64,000 nt of DNA from Parabacteroides sp. TM07-1AC. Its GTDB lineage: Bacteria; Bacteroidota; Bacteroidia; Bacteroidales; Tannerellaceae. Below the pieces are notes generated by a model. It was not told the origin of the DNA and ran no database searches. It was given only the letters and a program-made list of their open reading frames with translations. Where the stretch lies: assembly GCF_003480915.1 (NCBI RefSeq), contig NZ_QUKD01000004.1, forward strand, positions 1-64,000. Reading direction: 5' to 3'. The position numbers were made by a program, and so were the translations under genes. Shown piece after piece: positions 24,083-32,361 of this stretch; within the stretch, counting starts at the first letter, position 1, and each line of letters opens with the position of its first letter.

Positions 24083-25119
24083 CTTTCCTGTACTTTTTTG
24101 AGTTTGTATTCAAGGACGGACAGCAGGCGGCAGGCGAAAATCCCGTAGATTTCCGCTTCCGTGAGTTCGTCCCAGTCTTTGGCGGCATCAGCAATGTCCG
24201 CGATGAAAACCTCGAAATAGGGTTTCAGCCGTTCAGCCGTCCGCTTTACCGACTCGACGGCATCACCATCGTAACCGATGACTACGGTTCTGACGCCTTT
24301 CGATTGCAGCTTGTAGATCTGTACATCGGATATTTTCTTTCCGAAAGTGGCCACGGCTGCGACATGGGAATTGTCATAGAGTTCGAGTCTGCGGGTCAGG
24401 GCGATGACATCGAAAATACCTTCCGCGAGGATGACCGTATCGGTTTCATCCATACGGACGGCATCGTAGTTATAAAGGAGTCTGGAAAAGTCGTTTTCCG
24501 TGGAGTTCCGGTAACGCAGGATCTTGTACCCGCCGCTATGTCTGGTCTTGCGGTTGTGGGCGTCTATATCCTCTTTCGGCCAGGTATGGCGGGAGACATA
24601 GCCGACAACCGTACAGTCATCGATGACCGGAAAGACGACATAGTCCGCGTAGCGCGGATTGAGCCTGCCGGTTATCCCGACCGGGAAATACTCGTAATCG
24701 TCGAAACAGAAGCCGCGCCGCTGCAAATACGGATGCCGGAAAGTGCGCTTGTAAAAGTCCGGCAATTCGACCGGCACCAGTTCGTCGTCTATTTCTTCCG
24801 CCTCGTCCTTCTCCAGCAGGTGCAGGTTCAACGGTGCGGCAATGTCAGCTGTCTGCAAAACCATCAGGTCCATGCGACCGATAGCCGCCAGAAGTTGCTC
24901 CAATGTACGGGTGGATGCCCCGCAGGAGAAGCAGTGGGCCATGAAAGGCCGGCGGTGGGCAGTCGCCTTGCCGATGTAGATACCGAACTTACCGCCCGAC
25001 TTTCCGCAGAACGGGCAGCGCGGAACGATAAGGTTCTTACCGCTCCCGTCCCGTTTGGCACCCGTCTCGCGGGTTATCTCCGAAACCAGATATTGATATT
25101 CCTGTACCGACAGTTCCAT
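24079..25119 (-). CDS. DnaG-like phage primase (zinc finger plus TOPRIM)
   Basis: A 346-residue protein. The N-terminal zinc ribbon has CPFCG (Cys35, Cys38) and CFSCG (Cys63, Cys66). The TOPRIM domain is recognisable from VILAEGIFDVIALT (catalytic Glu) and VVIGYDGDAVES (DxD). It is shorter than cellular DnaG, and its C-terminal helicase-interaction domain is not evident. It heads the replication operon (primase, polymerase N-half, methyltransferase, HNH, polymerase C-half, exonuclease), all overlapping. Upstream is a 630-base gap with a palindrome that may hold its promoter. Confidence 0.88.
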   Translation of the reverse strand: MELSVQEYQYLVSEITRETGAKRDGSGKNLIVPRCPFCGKSGGKFGIYIGKATAHRRPFMAHCFSCGASTRTLEQLLAAIGRMDLMVLQTADIAAPLNLHLLEKDEAEEIDDELVPVELPDFYKRTFRHPYLQRRGFCFDDYEYFPVGITGRLNPRYADYVVFPVIDDCTVVGYVSRHTWPKEDIDAHNRKTRHSGGYKILRYRNSTENDFSRLLYNYDAVRMDETDTVILAEGIFDVIALTRRLELYDNSHVAAVATFGKKISDVQIYKLQSKGVRTVVIGYDGDAVESVKRTAERLKPYFEVFIADIADAAKDWDELTEAEIYGIFACRLLSVLEYKLKKVQER

Positions 25120-25313
25120 ATTAAGGTATAGTCGTGACCGCTACAGGTTGGTTTGAAATGTTTGGAAAAAGAATCCGGATTAGCCCAATAAAAATAGACC
25201 GGCAGAATCATGGAAGGTCTTTCCACCCAAAGGAAAAGAGAAATTGTCTTCCCGGCTGGACAAAAAATGACTGCTTTTGTCTAATCGATAAAACAATATA
25301 TAAATAAGGAGAT

Positions 25314-25339
25314 TGATAATCAGCATTGGCTGATTATCA
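25314..25339. promoter_or_regulatory. Perfect 11-base palindrome, candidate operator before the primase operon
   Basis: TGATAATCAGC and GCTGATTATCA flank a 4-base spacer, about 200 bases upstream of the primase start. About 5 bases to its right begins a GTAGAGA/TCTCTAC inverted pair. The surrounding sequence is much more AT-rich than the phage genes. The symmetry fits a repressor site controlling the early replication genes, but it could also be an RNA hairpin. Confidence 0.45.
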
Positions 25340-25479
25340 GGTGTAGAGATGTACTTTTCTAAAATGATCACTCTCTACATAAAAAAAGCGTATTTTTTGT
25401 GCAGTACAATAAACATACTGAATGAAAAGTATCGTTTTCCAATTACTACAAATAACGGATTTGTATTTGCGAGGTCATT

Positions 25480-25690
25480 CGAACTTTCCTCGAACAAAGG
25501 TCGTATGATATCTCGAACGCCAAGACCCGTGAGCGGAAACTGAAAGTCTTGGAGGCGGCAGAGGAATTGAAATGTGAAAACCTGCTGTTGATAACATGGG
25601 GAACGGACGATATGGCGGAATACAAAGGGCATACAATAAAAATCGTATCTGTCCGGAATTGGTTTTACGCATGTAAGCTGCCATATATTC
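25480..25690 (+). pseudogene. Remnant of an ATPase C-terminus (DUF4143-type)
   Basis: A plus-strand frame reads SYDISNAKTRERKLKVLEAA, then CENLLLITWGTDDMAEYKGH and TIKIVSVRNW. This is the conserved C-terminal end of the AAA ATPases with a DUF4143 domain that are abundant in Bacteroidales chromosomes. Nothing of the ATPase domain precedes it and there is no start. It is a host-type gene scrap on the opposite strand from the phage genes, inside the gap between helicase and primase. Between 25.12 and 25.48 kb I see no gene. Confidence 0.6.
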
Positions 25691-25714
25691 TCAACATTCC
25701 AGTCGTTACAAGTC

Positions 25715-25755
25715 AAAAAGCCACCGACACGCCGCATCCGGATCGATGGCTTTTT
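25715..25755 (-). terminator. Rho-independent terminator after the helicase gene
   Basis: AAAAAGCCA and TGGCTTTTT flank a 23-base GC-rich loop, symmetrical enough to work on both strands. It overlaps the stop codon of the leftward helicase gene. Confidence 0.7.
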
Positions 25756-27109
25756 ATTCCCTGTTCAGATTCAGTGTCCTCTGCCCGTCATAGAACACCT
25801 CATTGTCGTAGTCGGTGGCAATCCTGATAGTGTCTCCTTTCTTGAAGAACCGGCTTTTGGCCACGTGCAGGCGCATAACGTTCTCCTTTCTTTCAGCCGA
25901 TGACTGGTTGAGCGAAACAAGGTGCGTGCACGGGCGGGCCAGACCTTTGGCCTCCGAACAGTTGTACTCGGTCAGCACGTTCCGCTCGTCATTCAGCCAC
26001 TCCCGGTCTTCGATGGTAGACTGGTAAGTCACCACCATCCATACCTTTTCGTCCGCCGCCAGGTCCTTCAGGTCATTAGCCACCGCGATACGCTTCGCCC
26101 GTTCATGGTCGGCTCCCCATGAACGGCGGTTGGCATCCGTCAGCAAGTCCATCGAATCCACAATCACGATGTCCGGATTATATCCTTTGAGCTTCCTGTA
26201 TTCCGAAATGCCGTTCTTGATGTCGAGTGTCGAGACCTGGGCATTGAAACGCGGGTAACTGCGCACCGTGATGCTTCCGGCATACGAGGCGACCAGTTTT
26301 TCCAGATGTCTCATCTCCGTATCCGAAATCTTTCCCCGCTCGTAATAGTAGGCGTTCCTGGAAATCAGTCCGCCGGAATAGGCGTTCAACGCCTCTTCTT
26401 CCGAACCTTCCAGCTGGAAATGCAGCACATGCAGCCCGTCATCGATGTCCGCCCTGACACCGATCCATTTGGCGATGTGCGACTTTCCCACGCCTGTGCT
26501 GGCCAGGAAACAGGTCAGCTGACCTCGCAGGTTACGTCCGGCATTGAGCGCATCCAGATACGGGATGTAGAAGCGGGACACACGAGGGGCGGCCGAGCGT
26601 TCCTCTTCCTCCTCGCGCCGGCGGTTCCTCTCGAAACGCTCCTTGAAAGTCGCGGCCACATCGACGAACGAGGAACTCTTCAGCGTGAACCCTGCCAGCC
26701 ACTCGGCATATTCCCGAAGAGTCTTCTCCGCCTTGTCCTGTTTGTTCTCGTTATACAGTTTCCCGACCTCCGCATAGACCGACTGCAACCGGACCCCCTT
26801 GATGTAGGACTCCAGCATGTCGGTCATCACCTCGGCACTCTGTCCCTCGTCATACTCCCGGAAAGTGTCTATCAGCTCGATGGCGTCGTAATCCTCATGG
26901 AAGGTCTGTGCCAGCACGGCATACGACGGCGGTGTCTTGTATGTCTTGAAGTGTACGGCTATCGCCTCCTGTACCTGCTGGAACGAACGGTCCGGCAGGT
27001 ATTCCTTACGCATATGCCGGGCTAGGACAGCACACAACGGTTCCTGTCTGAGCGCCGTGGCATAGAGTTCATACAGGAACTCGGCACTGAGCGGATTGAC
27101 GGCACTCAT
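25754..27109 (-). CDS. DnaB-like replicative helicase
   Basis: Started at MSAVNPLSAEF, whose ATG overlaps the upstream stop codon, the protein has 451 residues. The N-terminal 170 residues are helical with a charged linker (NRRREEEEERS). The RecA-like motor has Walker A LASTGVGKS (Lys209) and Walker B DIVIVDSMDLL, then a conserved VVTYQS segment and a C-terminal SRFFKKGDTI block typical of DnaB/gp41-type helicases. It would unwind DNA for the phage primase and polymerase encoded next. The gene ends at a terminator, so it belongs to a transcription unit separate from the primase operon. Confidence 0.85.
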   Translation of the reverse strand: MSAVNPLSAEFLYELYATALRQEPLCAVLARHMRKEYLPDRSFQQVQEAIAVHFKTYKTPPSYAVLAQTFHEDYDAIELIDTFREYDEGQSAEVMTDMLESYIKGVRLQSVYAEVGKLYNENKQDKAEKTLREYAEWLAGFTLKSSSFVDVAATFKERFERNRRREEEEERSAAPRVSRFYIPYLDALNAGRNLRGQLTCFLASTGVGKSHIAKWIGVRADIDDGLHVLHFQLEGSEEEALNAYSGGLISRNAYYYERGKISDTEMRHLEKLVASYAGSITVRSYPRFNAQVSTLDIKNGISEYRKLKGYNPDIVIVDSMDLLTDANRRSWGADHERAKRIAVANDLKDLAADEKVWMVVTYQSTIEDREWLNDERNVLTEYNCSEAKGLARPCTHLVSLNQSSAERKENVMRLHVAKSRFFKKGDTIRIATDYDNEVFYDGQRTLNLNRE

Positions 27110-27723
27110 GGCTTCGCCTCCTTTTTCCGCCACGCCTCACAGCGGATACGGTACAGTTCCGGATAGCGCGCCTGTGTCCTTCTGCGGCATGGCTCCGCTT
27201 TCGCACATTTTGAGCATGACGGGGAGAAAGGCGTCCACATCAGCGTGGAGAGCGCACAGACGAGATATCCCGCTTCGGTGGAGAGCAGTCGCCGCTTGGT
27301 CGTCTCCTCGTATTCCGGATAAATAAAACGCCCGAACGGATGGCTGCGGCGGTCTTCCACTGCCCGCGCCAAATCATGCCGTGACAGCCCGAAACTCTTC
27401 AGCCACCGGTCCTCCCGGTAGCGGCGTTCCTTTCCCGAGCGGAGATAGCGGCCGATGGCTTTCTTTCCGAATGAATGGGAGACGTTCCATTTCCTGCGAT
27501 ACGCGGTATCATATCCGGAAATGGCATATGTCTGGCAGATACAGAAGTCGGACAGGCGTTCCGCACTGACGGAGACGACCTCCCGGCACAAGCCGTCGAA
27601 ACACATCCCGAGCTGCCTGTCCGACTTGCCGCCGGTAGGGAACACAAAATCCGCCCACACCGTGGTGCGGACCAGCCGTGTAAAGAGCCTCCGGCATCCG
27701 TCAATCCATTCTTTTCTCTCCAT
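27106..27723 (-). CDS. Hypothetical phage protein with C-terminal cysteine cluster
   Basis: A 205-residue, strongly basic protein. Near the C-terminus CSKCAKAEPC forms a four-residue-spaced Cys cluster that could bind zinc or iron-sulfur. The middle (KWNVSHSFGKKAIGRYLRS) is basic and aromatic. It sits between the sigma factor and the helicase and overlaps both, so a role in replication or transcription is likely from position alone. No family recognised. Confidence 0.65.
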   Translation of the reverse strand: MERKEWIDGCRRLFTRLVRTTVWADFVFPTGGKSDRQLGMCFDGLCREVVSVSAERLSDFCICQTYAISGYDTAYRRKWNVSHSFGKKAIGRYLRSGKERRYREDRWLKSFGLSRHDLARAVEDRRSHPFGRFIYPEYEETTKRRLLSTEAGYLVCALSTLMWTPFSPSCSKCAKAEPCRRRTQARYPELYRIRCEAWRKKEAKP

Positions 27724-28318
27724 CGCGTGTCAATAGTTTGCGCAGCTGCGTCTTGGCTAGGAAGATGCGGCTTTTTACCGTTTCTACGTTCCTGGTCTGC
27801 AAAGTACCGTTGTTATAGGTGATTTCCATGATTTCCCCGAGTTTGTAACCAGCCTGCTGCAAGAGCAGGGCTTCCCGGTAAATCGGTTTGAGCCGGTCCA
27901 GTGCCCAGAGGATGTCATCGTTATAGAACTCGCGGTAGTTGTCCATCCCCATGCTGTTTCCCGACGGTTCGTCCTCATCCGACAGCGAAGAGGATATTTC
28001 CGAAATGTCGATATTGTCGTCCGGGGGCATGCGGTTCCTGTTGCGGTTGTTCAGGTCCGCCACAAGCCGTTTGGTCACGGCATAGATCCAGGTCTTTACC
28101 GGACGGGCCGGGTCATAACTGTCCATATACTTGAAGAAGTTGGCCAACGCCTCGAGGTAGTTGTCCTCGATGTCCTCCTGGTTATAGGTATATTTGATAC
28201 AAATGCTGTATATCAGATTCTTGTGCGGCATCACATATTTTCTGAGAAGTTCCGCCCTCTGTCTCGCGGATTCGTCTTCAGGCTGGAGAACCGCAATAAA
28301 CACATCTTTCTTTTCCAC
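27701..28318 (-). CDS. Phage-encoded ECF-like sigma factor
   Basis: A 205-residue protein with the layout of an ECF sigma-70 factor. Region 2 is PHKNLIYSICIKYTYNQEDI through YMDSYDPARPVKTWIYAVTK, the last part matching region 2.3-2.4. An acidic linker follows (EISSSLSDEDEPS), then region 4 with LKPIYREALLLQQAGYKLGE and VETVKSRIFLAKTQLRKLL. Region 4 carries an unusual short insert (TYNNGTLQTRN) between its helices. It probably redirects host RNA polymerase to phage promoters. The gene lies between two terminators' worth of replication genes and overlaps its downstream neighbour. Confidence 0.8.
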   Translation of the reverse strand: MEKKDVFIAVLQPEDESARQRAELLRKYVMPHKNLIYSICIKYTYNQEDIEDNYLEALANFFKYMDSYDPARPVKTWIYAVTKRLVADLNNRNRNRMPPDDNIDISEISSSLSDEDEPSGNSMGMDNYREFYNDDILWALDRLKPIYREALLLQQAGYKLGEIMEITYNNGTLQTRNVETVKSRIFLAKTQLRKLLTRDGEKRMD

Positions 28319-28389
28319 GTTTCCACTGACTGAAAAGGTTGATAATGAATCTCATGTCCTAATCTGTCAGCTACCGTGAGCGTCAATTG

Positions 28390-28420
28390 AAAAAACGGGC
28401 GGCAGCATTACCGCCGCCCG
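28390..28420 (-). terminator. Rho-independent terminator after the resolvase gene
   Basis: On the minus strand CGGGCGGC and GCCGCCCG flank a 9-base loop and are followed by TTTTTT. It separates the SSB-nuclease-resolvase unit from the sigma factor-helicase unit. Confidence 0.85.
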
Positions 28421-28447
28421 GAAAAAATCCAAACCGTTGTCGGCTTG

Positions 28448-28933
28448 TCACAGCCTGTGCCTGCGGATGTAATAGTAGAAGAGGTGGCAGGCATCCGCCG
28501 CATTGTCATCCACCGGGACAATACCGTATCTGTCCTTGCAGGCCGCGACCATCTGCGTCTTGGTGGCGTGTCCGTCTCCCGTCGCCCATTTCTTGAGGAC
28601 AGCCGGGTTGACGAACTCCGGTTCCGGGATATCCAGTTCATCGCACACTTCGAGCAGGATACCCCTGAGTTCCGAGAGCCGCCGCATGTCGTAGAAATGG
28701 CGGTTCACGCTCACATCCTCGGCCACGACGCGGCGGATGCCGTAACGACGGAGCAGCGAGAGCAGCGTAGTCCTGAAAGCGCCGTGCATCTTGTTGCCGT
28801 TGCGCCGTTTGCTTTCGGTGAAGTTCCATGTCCCGGCCTCATGCAGGGAGAAGTATCCGGTATGCGTGGCGATGTCCAGCGCCAGTACCTGCTCCCGGGT
28901 CAGTACGCTATTCTCCGAGTCTCGATTCGCCAT
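28448..28933 (-). CDS. RuvC-like Holliday junction resolvase
   Basis: A 161-residue protein with the RNase H-fold acidic residues of RuvC-type resolvases: Asp20 in LALDIATHTGYF, Glu72 in VVAEDVS, and the C-terminal VDDNAADACHLFYYYI (Asp142/143, Asp147). FVNPAVLKKWATGDGHATK is the family's loop with a lysine-rich helix. It would cut branched DNA before packaging. It overlaps the SbcC-like gene by 26 bases, in keeping with a joint recombination function. Confidence 0.85.
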   Translation of the reverse strand: MANRDSENSVLTREQVLALDIATHTGYFSLHEAGTWNFTESKRRNGNKMHGAFRTTLLSLLRRYGIRRVVAEDVSVNRHFYDMRRLSELRGILLEVCDELDIPEPEFVNPAVLKKWATGDGHATKTQMVAACKDRYGIVPVDDNAADACHLFYYYIRRHRL

Positions 28934-31232
28934 TCTCTTTCACGATTACCAGTTTATGCGGATACCCTTCAGCCACATTCCCGTGCGAGACTACCAGCAC
29001 GGTACCGCCGAGCGAGTTCAGCGCCTCGAACATGGAGGCCAGCCCCGCTTCATCGACCGCCTCGAGTATCTCGTCCAGCACGAGCAGATCCAGTCCCTTG
29101 TCCCCGTCGCAGTTGCTGTTCACGAGTTTCTGCATGGCAAGGATGGTCGCCAAATTCACACGGGCGGCTTCGCCTGCCGAAAACTTGCCGAACGAGCCGC
29201 AGTCCATGCCGTCGCGCAGCAGTGAGATGGAGATTTTCTCCCTTACCTTACCACTCTTGAGGACGGTATACCCGTCGAAGCGGATACGGATGTCGCTGCC
29301 GATGTCTTGCAAGAACTCGTTGGTGATACGGCTGAGCGCCTCGATTTTCGTGTTGGCCAGATAGGTCTTGAACTGCACGAACCGTTCCCGCTGTATCTCC
29401 AGGGCACGGACCCGGGCATCGACGGCCGTCTTGCGCCCTGCCGCCTCGTTGGACTTCCCGCGCGTTTCACGGAGAGTGTCCTTGAGCGATTGTATGAGGT
29501 CGGGTGAAGCCGCCTCATCCAGCTCCCGGATCGTGGCCTGCAAAGTGTCGATGGCGCAGGCCGCAGCCTGTATATCTTCCTTGCCTACCCGTATGCCGCG
29601 GTTCAGTGCGGCATTGCGCTCGTCTATGAATCCGAACACCTCGTCGAATACCTTGCGGCGGACACCTTCGATTTCACTTTGCAGGGCGGTAATTTCGGAA
29701 GCGATGCGTTTATGCCCGCTTTCCACCTCTTCCACGTGGCGGGTGGCATTCCTGATGGCCCGTTCGTGCCCGGCCAGCTGCTCCTCCCATCCGGTGCGTC
29801 TGCCTTCCAATATCCGGCGCTCATGGTTCAGCCGGTTCTGCTGCAACTCCACGGCATCCGTCTCCTCCTGCTTCTCATCGATACGGCCGTTGATTTCCGT
29901 GAGCTGCCGTTGACGGAGCTTCAGTTCCTTCATGCCGGCCTCGATGTCGAACTGTGGTTCTGCCACCAGAAACTCATGCCCGCAGAAAGGACAGGTGATG
30001 GAGCCGGCCAGTTTGTTCGAGAGGCCGTCAATACCGGCAGAAACGATACGCCGTTTATGACGCAGTTCCTCGATGCTGCCGGACAGGTCGCGCAGACGGA
30101 TGTCGATTTCCCGCAGTCTCTCCGCAGTCGTATCGGACTGATCCCTGTATGCCTCACAGAATGCGGCATACTCCTTCTTGAACTGTTCCCAGCCGTCAGT
30201 CCTGTTTTTCAGTTCCTGTTCCGCCTGCTTCAAGACGGCATCGCAATCCTTCAGCCGCTCTGTGGCGGTCTGTAACCGTCCTTTCTTTTCGGCAATGACC
30301 TTGTCCCAGTCCGTCTGCCGGGCATCGGGAAAGAGGGACATCATTTCCGCTATCTTTTCCAGACATGCTTCCAATGCGGTATCTCCGGCTTCCAGTTCCT
30401 GCAAAGCCTCGTCCGCCCGCTGCACTCCGGCAAGCTGTTCCTCAAGCCTGTCCACGTTCTCGTGCCCGGTACGGATCTGCTCCCTCTTGGCCGCTATGGC
30501 CGTTTCCAGTCCCATGATACGTTCCACACGGGTACGCCCCCGCTCGGCTCCGGCTTCCTCCTCCTTGCGTATCTGCTCCTGTAACATCCCGATACGCCCG
30601 TCCAACCCGGCCAGTTCCAGTTCCACCTGCCGTTTCTTTTCAGAGAGCGGCACGATGTCTTCCTCCACTTTGGCGATGGCTTCATCCACCAGGATACCGT
30701 TGGAAAAGCGGTTGATGACCTCTTTCTTCTCCTTGTCCGATGACGAGAGGAAATCCTCATACCGGTATTTGGAAAGGATGAAATTGTTGAGCAGCTCGTC
30801 GCGTGTGATACCCAGTTTGTCAAGAATATACCGGTTATAGGCATCCACCGAAGGCTGTACCGCTTCATCGGTTACCACCTGCTTGCCGCCACGGTAAAGC
30901 GTACAGCTGACAGAGGAAGCCCCCTTGCGCGGGATACGGCGGTTGACGAGCAGTTCCTCGGCGGCGGAATCGTTGATGAAACGCAAAGCGATACGGCATT
31001 CTTCCGCTGCATCGTTGATAATCTCCTCCGAGCGTATCTTTCTAAGCGGGCTGCCCGTGATACCCACGGCAATGCATTCCAACAGGGCAGACTTGCCGGC
31101 CCCGTTCGACTGCTGGGACTCATTGTCCCGGTTATCGCCGAAAATCAATGTCGTCACGCCTTGCCGCAGCATGTAGGACAGCGAACGGAAGGCGCAGAGA
31201 TTTTCGGCTTCTATCGTCTTTAATTTCCACAT
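28908..31232 (-). CDS. SbcC/Rad50 (gp46)-like recombination ATPase
   Basis: A 774-residue protein. The split ABC ATPase has Walker A NGAGKS at 43-48, a signature motif FSAGEAARVNLATILAM near 685 and Walker B LLVLDEI near 718. Between them lie two long coiled coils joined by a zinc hook, CPFCG, at about residue 414. An additional loop (DNRDNESQQSN) lengthens the P-loop region compared with canonical SbcC. It partners the metallophosphoesterase encoded just upstream, forming an SbcCD/Mre11-Rad50 (T4 gp46/47) type nuclease for DNA end processing. Confidence 0.92.
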   Translation of the reverse strand: MWKLKTIEAENLCAFRSLSYMLRQGVTTLIFGDNRDNESQQSNGAGKSALLECIAVGITGSPLRKIRSEEIINDAAEECRIALRFINDSAAEELLVNRRIPRKGASSVSCTLYRGGKQVVTDEAVQPSVDAYNRYILDKLGITRDELLNNFILSKYRYEDFLSSSDKEKKEVINRFSNGILVDEAIAKVEEDIVPLSEKKRQVELELAGLDGRIGMLQEQIRKEEEAGAERGRTRVERIMGLETAIAAKREQIRTGHENVDRLEEQLAGVQRADEALQELEAGDTALEACLEKIAEMMSLFPDARQTDWDKVIAEKKGRLQTATERLKDCDAVLKQAEQELKNRTDGWEQFKKEYAAFCEAYRDQSDTTAERLREIDIRLRDLSGSIEELRHKRRIVSAGIDGLSNKLAGSITCPFCGHEFLVAEPQFDIEAGMKELKLRQRQLTEINGRIDEKQEETDAVELQQNRLNHERRILEGRRTGWEEQLAGHERAIRNATRHVEEVESGHKRIASEITALQSEIEGVRRKVFDEVFGFIDERNAALNRGIRVGKEDIQAAACAIDTLQATIRELDEAASPDLIQSLKDTLRETRGKSNEAAGRKTAVDARVRALEIQRERFVQFKTYLANTKIEALSRITNEFLQDIGSDIRIRFDGYTVLKSGKVREKISISLLRDGMDCGSFGKFSAGEAARVNLATILAMQKLVNSNCDGDKGLDLLVLDEILEAVDEAGLASMFEALNSLGGTVLVVSHGNVAEGYPHKLVIVKENGESRLGE

Positions 31233-32287
31233 GATCTGTTTTCTATTCTAGATAAATACTCCAATCCCATCGACACATCCTCGATCTGTTTCTCCCGGCA
31301 GAAGTCCTCGTAGGTTTCCCGGATGCGGCGGCTGTCGAATTTCTCGAAGAGCGAAGAGGATACCGCCTCCGGCAGCTGCTCGTCATCGGCAACCAGTTCT
31401 ACCTTCGCCGCTCCGGCTTCCAGCAAGGCGGCTTTGTCCACCGATTTCATCGCGGCGGCAGGTGCATGGACACGCACCTTGACCTTGTAGCGACCATCGG
31501 CCTCCATTTCACGCAGCTCGTCCATCAGGTGCAACCCGGCACGTTCCGCCGGCATATCCATGACACGGTACCGCATGTTCACGCGGTTCTTGACAAACTC
31601 GTACGTGCCGTCCGTATACAGCACCGTGTATCCTTTCTCCTCGTCCTCCCCGAAGTTATGCTGGCGCGAGGAACCGATATATTCGATTCCCGTCCCCGGA
31701 ATGACGGTACGGTTGTGGTAATGGCCGACAAAGACCTTGTCGAAAGGAGAGAATATCCTGGCAGGCAGTTCCTTTTCCGAAGGCTGTGCCAATGCCCCGT
31801 TGATACCCTCATGGATGTAGAGGAAGTGCTCCGGTTCTCCGGAAAGCGCTTCCGCAGCCAATCGTCCGAGCCTTTCGGCAAAAGAGCCGTCTTCCGGAAA
31901 ATAGCTCATTACATGGAGCGCGAACTTCCATTCCGGGCGGCACAGGGTCAGGTACTCATCCACGACAGTCACATTCGGATGCCGGTCGAAGACATGACAA
32001 TATCCGCGCAGGGATTCCTGGTTCACCTTGTCGTGGTTCCCTTCCGCCAGCGTGACATGAATGTCATGGTCCGCGGCGGATACAAGCATATCCCTGACGG
32101 CCAGCAGGACATCGAGTGTCTGGGCGGCACGGGAAAAGAACAGGTCTCCTCCGACAACCACTTCCCGGATATCCCGTTCCCTGCAAATTCCCATGGCCTC
32201 CTGCCAGTTGGCCTGGAATGCAGGGATGTTGTCTTTCGAGATGTGGATGTCATTCAATAACAAAAGGCAGGGTTTGTTCTCTTTCAT
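31220..32287 (-). CDS. SbcD/Mre11 (gp47)-like nuclease
   Basis: A 355-residue metallophosphoesterase with the five expected motifs: NDIHIS (Asp13, His15), VVGGDLFF, AEGNHDK, a histidine in YIHEG, and FVGHYHNRT. The C-terminal 120 residues are the capping domain. The gene ends 13 bases inside the SbcC-like gene, so the two are translationally coupled and should form one complex. The ATG follows a short spacer with a perfect hairpin. Confidence 0.92.
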   Translation of the reverse strand: MKENKPCLLLLNDIHISKDNIPAFQANWQEAMGICRERDIREVVVGGDLFFSRAAQTLDVLLAVRDMLVSAADHDIHVTLAEGNHDKVNQESLRGYCHVFDRHPNVTVVDEYLTLCRPEWKFALHVMSYFPEDGSFAERLGRLAAEALSGEPEHFLYIHEGINGALAQPSEKELPARIFSPFDKVFVGHYHNRTVIPGTGIEYIGSSRQHNFGEDEEKGYTVLYTDGTYEFVKNRVNMRYRVMDMPAERAGLHLMDELREMEADGRYKVKVRVHAPAAAMKSVDKAALLEAGAAKVELVADDEQLPEAVSSSLFEKFDSRRIRETYEDFCREKQIEDVSMGLEYLSRIENRSCGN

Positions 32288-32306
32288 ACTAAGTGATTGT
32301 GATTAG

Positions 32307-32332
32307 GACGGGAGGCCCGGATGCCTCCCGTC
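32307..32332 (-). other. Perfect 10-base hairpin without a U-run
   Basis: GACGGGAGGC and GCCTCCCGTC flank a 6-base loop between the ssDNA-binding protein and the nuclease genes. No T-tract follows on either strand, so it is not a standard terminator. It may protect or process the mRNA and so set relative expression of the very abundant ssDNA-binding protein. Confidence 0.5.
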
Positions 32333-32361
32333 GGATTAGAATTCAAGAACTTGTGAAAGGC

